Source of the DNA: Plantago major
Taxonomy: Eukaryota > Streptophyta > Magnoliopsida > Lamiales > Plantaginaceae
DNA length: 64,000 bases
NCBI GenBank assembly: GCA_026545765.1
Contig: CM048843.1
Coordinates: 10,005,501-10,069,500, forward strand
Direction: 5' to 3'
Made by a program: the position numbers and the translations under genes. The notes under the pieces are model-generated. The model saw only the letters and a program-made list of their open reading frames with translations. It was not told the DNA's origin and searched no databases. Of the stretch, positions 46,073 through 55,264 are shown piece after piece. Position 1 is the stretch's first letter; each line of letters starts with the position of its first letter.

Positions 46073-47414
46073 ATGGCACCGAAGATGACCACGAGAACCT
46101 AAGCGCATCATCATGCTCCTATGAAAGCAAGGAGGAAAGGAACAAGGTGTTGAATAAGCATATACAGGAAAGTTTACCCCATCATTTGGAACCTAACAAA
46201 AAATGAATTGGGGAGCTTTTCTAGTAAAGAGGTATGTACCAGGTTATACATTCAAAACCGGAAAGGAAGCGTGTGGGGATCTTTGAAGAATTCCCATATC
46301 TACAAGCTTCTCTATCTTGAACCCGAGTGGACTATCCACCTTTGGATGTCTTTGGAGTTCTATAACAACTCAAAATCTTCACAAAAGTTGTGAATGATGA
46401 AGAAGAGAAATACATGCGGTGAATTCCAAGGACAAGAAATTGTTCTAGGCGCAAGACTTTACGCAAGATATTAGATTGAAAAATTGAGGAACAATTGAAG
46501 ACATCAACATCAGGGCCTTCCATGATTCAAGGCGTCGAAAGAGCTATTTGAAGCAATCCGGTTAGAAAATGCAAAGGTTGCCGGAGACTTTGTTACGAAA
46601 GCCATCGAACTAGTCATCTCGAAAGCTCTTTGGAGTACTTTAGCTCTTATTCTGGTCCGTTGCTTTGATGGCAACAAAGGAGTAGACGGATAAGCATGGA
46701 GATGGATGATGATGCATCTTACGAACAAGAAGCATGAAGGCGGAAACCCACTTCAATTGGGGAAATCGCCTTGACAAATTCCTTGGACATATTGAGAATT
46801 TGAGCCCAAAATCATCAATGGCCTTCTTTGAGCCAAAGGCGATATGCACTGGTCTCGAATCTGTACATTACGGAAACAATGGGAATCACTCTCGGAGAAG
46901 CGGAAATACCGATCACCAACTCCCTTTTGAGACCGCCTTTGAAGAAAAGGAGAAACTCTGAAGCACTTTTCGGAAAAGCGGAAGAAGAAGAAAGCACGCA
47001 AGGTGAGGAGGTCTACGAGCTCAAGCTAAACCTCCGGTTGCCGAGAAAGAGGACTCGAAAAAAGATCCTCCAAGTCCCTAAGCATACAAGAGGCACAACC
47101 TTACGGAAAAGTCTCGAGAAGATGTTGGGCCGCCAGAAAACAACTCAGAATGCCCCGAGTCACGAACGAGTGCTCGAATTCTCCGGAGATGATAGAAATA
47201 TCATAGATGAGTGCACTGACACAAAATAGTGATTACGAGGATGATGAAGTACTTGCAAAAGTACTCAAAAGATTCAAGTATGAAACCCGTGGGCGAGCAT
47301 CAAGCTCGGCTCTTGAAAAGACAAGAGCCCTCGCGGCCGGGAAGAAGAAGTCTGGGTGAGGAAGATAGAATCTTTGGAAGATCGACATTGCTTCCACATT
47401 CACAATGCCGGCCT
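46073..47414 (+). pseudogene. env-like gene of copy D, first part (left of CACTA)
   Basis: Starts at 46073 (MAPKMTTRT, followed by Arg/Lys/His-rich sequence). A region of mixed helices follows (46200-46900), then a charged stretch near 46900-47200 with ANEEVYELKLNLRLP-like and basic KRTRKKILQ segments. The CACTA transposon inserts at 47414/47415, and the remaining gene resumes at 55265. I see no signal peptide at this start. Function unknown. Broken. Confidence 0.5.
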
Positions 47415-47427
47415 CACTACAAAAAAA
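47415..47427 (+). repeat. CACTA left terminal inverted repeat (3' end of element)
   Basis: CACTACAAAAAAA; pairs with the right end. Transposase recognises these ends together with the subterminal repeats. Confidence 0.9.
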
Positions 47428-47429
47428 TC

Positions 47430-47700
47430 GCATGGCGGCGGATAGATCCCGTCGCTCTGAATGACTATCATCGCCCGACTCTGGCGGCGGATCGGCGACA
47501 GATAGAAAATCCGTCGCCCCTGAAAGCTATGTGACGGATAACAATCCGTCGTCATTAATGACAGATTACTGACGAATTGACCATTTTTTTTTAATTCGAA
47601 ATTTAGCGGCGGATAGATTCTATCCGTCGCTAAATCTTCAATTGGACTAGTGGCGGAATTTGAAATTCGTCACTAATTAAAATCCTTGTGAATTCCGTCA
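47430..47700. repeat. CACTA left subterminal repeats
   Basis: Several direct and inverted copies of GGCGGCGGATA, GACGGATA and TCCGTCGCC/TCCGTCGTC, e.g. 47434-47452, 47503-47520, 47533-47552 and 47608-47634. Such motifs are TNPA-type binding sites in En/Spm elements. Here the copies are arranged as inverted pairs able to fold into hairpins. Confidence 0.85.
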
Positions 47701-47839
47701 CTATTTATTTCATATTAATCTCTATTTTTCGTAGTTCACCTATTTAATCAATATAATGTTCGATAATAAATCAATGTCTGGAAAATGTTTCAATGAATAA
47801 AAAGTAATATTTGAATGGAGAAATTATCCAAACAAGTGT

Positions 47840-49500
47840 AAATATGAAAAAAATCGAACATCTGAGATACATAACTAGCTATCGGGCCGGGGGTGGGGTG
47901 GGTGATGGCGGCCCAGGACATAAACTGCTCCATACATGTAGAAGGCTCGTTCTCCTCCTTCGTTCTCTGTCATGGCGCTCCATCTCGTCCCTTTGTTGCT
48001 CCATCTCTTGAGTTAAGCGAGCAACTTTGTTCCCGGACTTGTTGCACCATTTCCGAGACACAGTCACGTGTATGTAAACCGGACGTCAGGCTTTGGGATG
48101 ATGATGAGAACCGCGGACTTGCGGATGCAAACCGAGGCTCCAGTCCATATATTAAATCCTTTCTTGTCGGTTTGTTGACCTCTAGAAAGATGTTGTCAAC
48201 TTGTTGATTGACAACACATCACCCGTCTCGTCCTCTGCCTGCCACACGAGCATCAACCTCGGCTGAAATTGTAAATAGCGAGATATAATGATCGATTCTT
48301 GTTTTAAAAAGTAACTTGTAATAGTGTACAAATATGAACTTTAAGCAACATAAACATACCGCAATAAAGGGCGGCGATCGGTCCATACCCATATACTTGG
48401 CCTTCTTGAAGATGGCATACTTGGATGTCACCTCCCGTGCCAGATCAAACGGATCTAGTCAACAATTTATCATCTACAAGTAATAGAGCGGAGACTTCAT
48501 ACCGTAATGCTAGATTGCAAAAACACATATATACGCGCGATTGATAATAATCGATGTGATGTGATCGCCTCCCAAGGTGGTGACGGCCCTTCTGCCGTGT
48601 CGGTGGGATGCCAGTTACACTGTTGGTCGAAACAACGTCCGGGACATCGATTGGCGCGATGAAGCATCCCAAAGGCCCACTCCGTTGCATCAACTGTGGA
48701 GGATTGGGCCACCCGATCGAATGGCCTTCCGTCTGAGACCATATCCTGTCGGTTTGGATCCCACAGTCTAAAAGCAGCGCGGATCTGTAGGATCAACTCT
48801 TCAGAATAAGTACTCCTTCTACATTCCCAATTTCATACAACATCCAAAGTCGATACATGTCTAACAACATGAGATATGGTGACTAACATATCACCCAAAT
48901 AAAGTGGCTAACATACCACTCACATATAGTGGCTAACATACCACTCACATTGTCCTAAAATTTACTAACACAATGGTGACTAACATATCACCCAAATAAA
49001 GTGGCTAACATACCACTCACATACGATGGCTAACATACCACTCACATTGTCACTGAAATTTACTAACCTGATGGTGATTAACATATCACCCGAATAAAGT
49101 AGCTAACATACCACTCACATCATGGCTAACATACCACTCACATTGTCCTAAAATTTACTAACACAATGGTGACTAACATATCACCCAAATAAAGTGGCTA
49201 ACATACCACTCACATACGATTAGCTAACATACCACTCACATTGTCCTAAAATTTACTAACACAATGGTGACTAACATATCACCCAAATAAAGTGGCTAAC
49301 ATAACACTCACGTTGGCTAACATACCTCATATTAAAGCGATTATAATTACAAACAAATGAATGTCATATTTTAACACCTCGGCTCATGAGTACTCGGCCC
49401 TCATGCGCTCGATGTGGCTCCAACACTCACCCACCTTGGTGGCTCTCTCACTGCTCAGGAAGATGTCACCTAGTTTGTTGTGCACCTCCAGGGCCATAAG
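47840..49500 (-). pseudogene. CACTA transposase gene, 3' exons (TNPA/Ptta-like part)
   Basis: Minus-strand coding pieces after the DUF4216-like exon. One exon begins at 49500 after a splice acceptor (GACAATAG) and reads LMALEVHNKLGDIFLSSERATKVGECWSHI. Further left (about 47880-48067) is a coiled coil, VARLTQEMEQQRDEMERHDRERRRR, followed by a Pro-rich tail. That resembles the C-terminal helix of plant Ptta/En/Spm proteins (PF03004 neighbourhood). The 97 bp tandem repeats (48875-49335) lie between them and may be intronic. Whether this is a separate gene or the end of one long transposase gene is not decidable here. Confidence 0.5.
48875..49335. repeat. 97 bp tandem repeat inside CACTA, five copies
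   Basis: ATGGTGACTAACATATCACC starts a unit at 48875, 48973, 49071, 49166 and 49264, spacings of 95-98. Each unit contains two sub-repeats of GGCTAACATACCACTCACAT. Copies differ by only a few bases, so the array is young or homogenised. It lies between minus-strand exons. Confidence 0.9.
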
Positions 49501-49620
49501 CTATTGTCGATGTATAAGATACAAAAGCGAATATGCATTACTTTAGTACAACAATTTATACTTGTCGACTATCATTATCGATTATGTTTTACATATTTAA
49601 GAAGAATGTATAATACTTAC

Positions 49621-49885
49621 TTGGCGGGACCAATAGGGAAAATCACGCAAGCCGTCCCCGTGGCGTTGGGATTGTTTGGATCGAACACGAGGTAGGGACA
49701 ATCGTCATGCGTCCTCCGACGTATGTCGGGCATTTGGTAGAGCCATGGCTGCTCTCTCTGCCGGGGTCTCGGGAATCCGAGACCTGCATCACGATCTTGA
49801 GCCCTCCACAATACGGTGTCCCGACCCACAGTATCATGCGGTCGGCTGCATGGGGGGCGATAGGTGGGCAACTCTGTCATGACAT
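49621..49885 (-). CDS. CACTA transposase internal exon
   Basis: A 265 bp open stretch on the minus strand bounded by canonical signals: an acceptor TTTTTTGCAG immediately before 49885 and a donor GTAAGT immediately after 49621. It reads VMTELPTYRPPCSRPHDTVG and ends NATGTACVIFPIGPAK. The flanking introns are 49886-49986 (101 bp) and 49501-49620 (120 bp), both AT-rich, as plant introns are. It lies between the DUF4216-like exon and the next exon. I do not recognise the domain. Confidence 0.6.
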
Positions 49886-49986
49886 CTGCAAAAAATGTAA
49901 TAAATCTGATAAAAATGTGTTAGTACGAGTTATAATACATATGATTATAATAACACATATAATTACTCATAATACACATAATATAC

Positions 49987-50420
49987 CGTTATCGCGTCCT
50001 CTAAGACTACATATTGGTCCTCGTGCGGATCAAACAACTCATCATACCTTCTATGGGATCTTACCTTGTTTATCGACATCCTCTTGTTGATGCGAGTTGG
50101 TAATTGGTCGTCTTTCTCAATGTACTCCACTTTTGAGCGAACGAATAGGTACATGACTAACCATTCCCCTTATCGCATTTTACCTTGGATATTCAAGAAA
50201 CACCACTTGTGGGTGAGTCGGAATAAATGGTTCATACTTGGTTGGTACCTCTTCTTTTGGTTCACATCAACCATTTCATACCGCTCGTTCTTCCTCGTAC
50301 CTCTGGATTAGGATCATACCACTCGGCGTCAAACAAGAAGGTTCGTTTAAATGGCAATCCGAATATTCAATCCTCACAATTCGTTTTAGCTTGCCGTGGA
50401 AATCAAACAAAGTAAGCGTC
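49987..50420 (-). pseudogene. CACTA transposase DUF4216-like region
   Basis: Minus strand, after DUF4218. It includes YDPNPEVRG, KRRGTNQV and then, from about 50154, VRSKVEYIEKDDQLPTRINK, ending EDQYVVLEDAIT at a splice donor (GTATAT, 49986). The DUF4216 family accompanies TNP2 in plant CACTA elements; its role is unknown. Small indels interrupt the frame in the right half. Confidence 0.6.
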
Positions 50421-50599
50421 TACATACTCTTACGCACCATTAACACACACCGGAGTTGCTTATGCCATGGCCGTGTTACATTCGATCGTGTGGAACCTAA
50501 GGCCATTGACTATATAACACAGGAATGTGTAGACCTTTTGAATGGACCCTCTGCGAGCCTTTAAGTATATGCATGTGGCGTTGTTAATAGGATTCGGAC

Positions 50600-51300
50600 A
50601 TACTCTGGAACCAATCCGGAAGTGCTGTAGGAATTTTTGAGTCGAAATAGTTCCTCTAGTGTATCCTCATCATCGAGGATTTTCTTCCAAACAACGCTTT
50701 TGAAAAAAGCGCAAACATTGACTCGATGATAAGTCTATAATTGAAGTAGAGACTTGCGTAGCTATATTAAAATTTAAATAAATGGTTTGACCTGCATAAA
50801 TAGTACCATATCTTTGGTCGACCTCATCACAATTCGTGAGGACATAATATTGAAACTTTCAACTCTTTATCCGTAAGATATTCTTTCTTAGCTGCAAGAG
50901 GTCTCCACGATACCACGAAGGCGGATAGGGAAAACTCATCATCCGCTTGAACTACGAATGTATACGCATTTCGAGCGGCCTTCTTGTCTTCGTGGGGCGT
51001 GTTCATCAAAGTAATAAGAAGAAGGTTGCGATTTCCTCTCGAATGTAGGCATTGGCAATCGAACCTTGAGTTTACCTTTGTTGACATACTTCTTCAATTT
51101 CCCAGTACCTCTCGAATGGATACATCCATCGATCTTGAACGGACCGGCAAGTCTACGCTTCATGAGGAAGGTGAACCAAGTGCTCCATAGAATCAAACCC
51201 ATTTCGGTGGAAAGATACACTCGAGCTTGCATAGAATCAATGGTATGTTCCTTTCAAGATTTTCCAACACTTTATCATGAACCACCCTTGTGCCTAAATT
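50600..51300 (-). pseudogene. CACTA transposase DUF4218 region
   Basis: Minus strand: WSTWFTFLMKRRLAGPFKID followed by HSRGTGKLKKYVNKGKLKVR matches the DUF4218 pattern (hydrophobic helix, then GGPV..RWMYPFER...KLK..V.NKA..EG). Continuing left, NAYTFVVQADDEFSLSAFVV and AAKKEYLTDKEL correspond to the stretch after DUF4218 in TNP2 proteins. Interrupted by small indels. Confidence 0.7.
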
Positions 51301-51399
51301 TTTGAAAAATAAGCTCAACTTCGGTGATAGCAGTCCATCGTGTTTGGCAAAAGCTCTCGAAATGCTACTGGGATAAGCCTCTCCATGAACACATGTAGC

Positions 51400-52700
51400 G
51401 ATCGTGGCTCTTCATCCCATAAACCTTTGTCTTCTTCAAATCCACACCTCTCTAAATTTGAGGCGTAATTATCTGGAAACTCGATGCCTCACCCGATCAA
51501 ACAAAATTGACCTAGAAGCGTTGTCAATTGTGTATGCACGCTTTTCGACCCTTACCATTCTCATCCTTCTTTGTCGACTCGGGCCTTTTACACCACGTCG
51601 ACAACTCGGATCTAGACTTAGCATGGTCCTTTGTTTTCCCTCAATGTTGCAAAGTGTATTGAATAAGTTCTCGAACACGTTCTTCTCAATGTGCATGAAA
51701 TCTAAGTTGTGACGGATAAGAAGGCGCTCGTAATGCGAGTCCCGAAAATGCTTCTCTTCCTCCAACCACATTTTTACCAATTTTCTCGTTATGCTTCATC
51801 CACCCAAGCTTCGATCACCTTCATAAGACCCGATCTATCAATCTCGCAAGAATTTGTTCTGATAAGTCTTGTCGGGGCTTTTTATTGGCGACTTTATTTT
51901 TCAAGAATTGATCCTTGTTCTTCTGAGCGGATGGTCACTTTCTAGCAACCTCTGATGTGATCAAACCAACAAAATTTTCCACTACCCTTGATCTAAATGC
52001 ATACATATCCTCCAAGCAATGTGGACATGCATATTTCCTCTTTGTTTTCCTTCCGAGATAGCATAGAGTGCAGGGAAGTCACTCACGGTCGAAAGAGCTG
52101 CTCTCAAGGTGAAGTTCTTTTTGTCGACACATCATATCTTGAGGATACCATCCGTCAACTCGATCGGCTCCTTGATTAGGGGTTGCGAAAACATCAACGT
52201 CGATCCGGATCTTCGGCACTAATGCGGTCGAGAAACATGAATGGCTCCTTCATGCACTCAGGAAGCGATTATGCAGGGGTGAGCATAAGCCAACAAGAGT
52301 ATTTCGTTCACTCTAGAGCAGGTTAAAACCATCCGTACAAAGTCCCAAGCGTACATTTCTAGATTTGCAAACTGGATATGTCTTGTCAAAGATTTCCATG
52401 CGGGTGAGTCTGCTGGATGGTCCATTCTACCACCTTGACATTATCCGAGATTACTGCTCCTTGTGCCACCGCATTTTATCCATGAAGCACTTGAAGCATC
52501 TGATCTTTTCAAGCGAGGTGCTAGAGGAAGTACCACATTTTCTTATGTGAGAGATTTTTCTTTTGTTGTTTCTTTGCGGCCCCTTCCTTAAGCTTGTACC
52601 GTTCCTTACCACAGAACTTGCATTCTATTAGATCTGCATCCTCCTCGATATATCATGCACATTTTGGACAACGATCTATGGTTACCACGAAGCCCTAATC
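51400..52700 (-). pseudogene. CACTA transposase core (TNP2, Transposase_21)
   Basis: Minus strand. A zinc-finger-like part lies near 52600-52680: RCPKCA followed by YIEEDADLIECKFCGKERYK (CKFCG at 52608-52622). The Transposase_21 signature HNLDFMHIEKNVFENLFNT is at 51655-51711; this block is nearly universal in plant TNP2 proteins. The enzyme cuts the element ends and moves the DNA. Several small indels break the frame between these landmarks, so this copy is unlikely to be active. Confidence 0.85.
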
Positions 52701-52886
52701 CGCATCTTTTTCTTGGCTTGGTAAAGTTGGTGGGAACTAGGTTTTCTTGAGGACAAAGGTCCGACATTCGTCGACCCATTCATTGAAGCTCGTTTGATTC
52801 TTTGGCCATTAGCGCTTCTGACAAGCCGAGATAACAAAGACTGACTCGGTGAGCTTACACCGGGTAAACCGGCTTCCTTGATGATT

Positions 52887-53350
52887 CTAACAAGTCAAGA
52901 ACAAGCGATCCTCGGGATTGGTGGTTCCTCCACCTCCACCTCGGTTTGATGTTGGTTGTGTCACGAACTCCGCCCTGACGCCGTACACCATTTGTTCTCG
53001 AGCTTGAATAGCATCGCCTTGATTAGGATTGTTTCCGACTTGTTCATTTTCTCTTCCTTCCACGTTATACGTATTGGTCATATGTATTGGGCGGTGCTTC
53101 CTCACCATGATGATTCCATACGTCTGTGACCAGGAATCCATTTTCCTCAAGTCTTTGGACTACCACTTTAGGAGTCACGTATTGCTTGTTTACCTTTGTT
53201 TCATTGCACAAGGACACTTTATCAACCCATCATTTACACAAGCGGTTGACATTGCAAATTCAATGAAACCTTCAACCCCTTTGAAAACTCCATTGAACTA
53301 CGCCATTGAAATGCGACAATACATCCATCCACAATCGGTATTCATTGAAT
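52887..53350 (-). pseudogene. CACTA transposase N terminus (Transpos_assoc domain), first copy
   Basis: Minus strand: GWMYCRISM, then GVEGFIEFA (about 53253-53278), and IKCPCA, the Transpos_assoc (PF13963) pattern WM..R.S...Y..GV..FI.FA......IKCPC..C. After it comes RKMDSWSQTYGIIMVRKHRP, the ..HL...GF...Y..W..HGE-like end. This is the start of TNP2-type transposases. It lies directly upstream of the zinc-finger-like part of the core. Confidence 0.7.
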
Positions 53351-53589
53351 AATTAGATAATAACGACACTTTTGAATTCATTAGATCGAGTTCTTTCATT
53401 TACGATAATAAATCAATTTCACAATAATTCAATCAATTGCTACGTAATATAAGTTATATTAGCTCCGATCAATTATTACGGCATTACATAATATAAGTTA
53501 CATCGACTTCAATTTTACCATAATGTTTGGTTTCATATATATATCAACTAATGATTACTAGTTATACAAACTGAGACAAAGCGGATGAA

Positions 53590-54010
53590 ACTCCTCATTC
53601 TCATGCACCCCCTCCTCATCACTTGTGGCGCTCCCTACCACAGAACTTGCATTCCAAGATCCACATCCTCCTCCCAATACACCATGCACATGTTAAAAGC
53701 GAGAAAGGCACTCGATAGGCGACCCAAACCCCTCTCTCTCCATTGGAGGTATGCCATGGGCGGTGCTTCCTCAAGTGATGAATCCATACATGATACTCGC
53801 ATGAATCCATAGCGTCGCAAGTGCTCGAATCTGCTTAGGCGTCATAAATTGCTTGTTCTGCGGGTTTCCAATGTGCGAGGACACTTTATCAACCCCCAAT
53901 TACCTGACGGACGTCTCATGGCAAGCGAGATGAAACCTTTAACCCTTCTACAAAACTCCTAGAAACTACGCCATTTACCGCGTCGATCGTACATCCATGA
54001 GCAGTCGAAA
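53590..54010 (-). pseudogene. Shortened second copy of the CACTA transposase N terminus
   Basis: Minus strand. Around 53925-53946 it again reads EGLK.S, matching GVEGFIEFA of the first copy. Then DSCEYHVWIHHLRKHRPWHT matches DSWSQTYGIIMVRKHRPIHM, and CMVYWEEDVD and CKFCGRERHK (53637-53651) match the zinc-finger-like part at 52608. The GVEGF-to-CKFCG distance is about 290 bp here and about 650 bp in the first copy, so this copy has lost about 360 bp internally. It reads as a partial tandem duplication of the gene start. Confidence 0.75.
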
Positions 54011-54049
54011 TTCATTATATATATACTTTATTTTTAACTTTGAGGCGTT

Positions 54050-54600
54050 CGATTGATTAGATGCGTATTTAATTTATTAGATCGATTCCAATTAGGATAA
54101 GAAGATTGTAGAGGTTAATTGTTAATTATTAATTATTATATGTTGCTTATAAATTAATTATTAATTAAGTGTTAGATATTTACAAAATTGGGCATATAAT
54201 TTAACCATTTCAACCTCTTAGTACATATATTATATACTTAACATACATATCAAATTAACTAATTACTCTATACATATCGAATTACTACATATATTCATAT
54301 CAAATTACATACTTAACATACAAATTTATCAAATCAAAACTACATACTTCTATACTTAACAAACATATCAAATTAACTAAACTAACTATATATACTTAAC
54401 ACACAAATCAAACTAACTACATACATTCGTACATACCAAACTTAACATACTACATACATTCATATCATTAATTAAACTAACTATCAAATTGAACAAATTA
54501 CATATAATTGATCAAATTAACTAAACTAACTACTACATAATTATCATATATACATATAATTGCTCAAATTAATCAAAATAAACAAAATCCCCAAATTTTA
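54050..54600. repeat. AT-rich, repetitive leader of the CACTA element
   Basis: Highly AT-rich with recurring ACTTAACATACATATCAAATTAACTAA-type words, irregularly spaced. This lies upstream of the minus-strand transposase gene and probably contains its promoter, but no single TATA box stands out against the composition. Confidence 0.6.
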
Positions 54601-54824
54601 AAAAACTAGTGTTTTAGCCAAAATACCTTGATTAATCGGTAGAAATCTGAAATTGATCGAAGAAACAAACTCCTTGTCCCACTAGCTTCGATTAGGCACC
54701 AAGATTGGCCGGAATAACGAACAATTCACCGGAAACCGAAGAGAGGAGAAGAAGAGAATGAGGAAGAAGAAGGGAGAAGATGAAGAAAATGAGGCACTCT
54801 GCCTCTCTGTCCGGTCAAATTAGG

Positions 54825-55245
54825 AAATTCTGGGCCGACGGACACGTGTCCGTCGGCCCAGAATCGATCCGTCGCCATTTTTGGCGACGGATAGGTATCC
54901 GTCGCTATAAGGCGACGGATAATCTATCCGTCGCCCAGTTTTCAAAAAAAAATAATTTCTTTTTTTTTTTTTAATAAAAGTCAAACTTGGGCGACGGATA
55001 AATATTTATCCGTCGCCCAAGTTAGCGACGGATAAGTTATCCGTCGCTAATAAGCGATGGATAACTATTATCCGTCATGGCCCAGCGGCGGATAGATCCG
55101 TCGCCGATTTACCGATCCGTCGTTATGGTAGCGACGGATAACTAATATCCGTCATGCCAGGCGACGGATAGATTCCGTCGCCCAGTTTACCGATCCGTCG
55201 TTATGGGGCGACGGATAAAATCCGTCGCCCCATAACGTCGTTTTT
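54825..55245. repeat. CACTA right subterminal repeats
   Basis: More than ten copies of GGCGACGGATA / TATCCGTCGCC and one-base variants, many as inverted pairs (for example 54885-54937, 54990-55016, 55200-55230). They mirror the left subterminal array and are far denser, which is usual at the 5' end of En/Spm elements. Confidence 0.9.
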
Positions 55246-55251
55246 TCCTGG

Positions 55252-55264
55252 TTTTCTTGTAGTG
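55252..55264 (-). repeat. CACTA right terminal inverted repeat (5' end of element)
   Basis: TTTTCTTGTAGTG; reverse complement CACTACAAGAAAA matches the left end except for one base. Confidence 0.92.

Larger units (their letters stand above)
47415..55264 (-). mobile_element. CACTA (En/Spm) DNA transposon, 7850 bp
   Basis: Complete by its ends: CACTACAAAAAAA at 47415 and TTTTCTTGTAGTG ending at 55264, inverted repeats of about 13 bp with one difference. Dense subterminal repeats of the GGCGACGGATA type lie inside both ends. The flanks CCT (47412-47414) and ACT (55265-55267) match at two of three bases, as expected for a decayed 3 bp target duplication. The transposase genes are on the minus strand, so 55264 is the 5' end. 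It sits within the env-like gene of Sirevirus copy D and is younger than that element. Confidence 0.95.

Noticed and set aside
47811-48207. Plus-strand frames in the left part of the CACTA element
   Set aside because: The minus strand carries the coiled coil and splice-bounded exons; the plus frames are their complements.
53029-53352. A 107-residue plus frame with hydrophobic stretches, considered as a membrane protein
   Set aside because: The minus strand here encodes the Transpos_assoc domain of the CACTA transposase; the hydrophobic plus frame is its complement.
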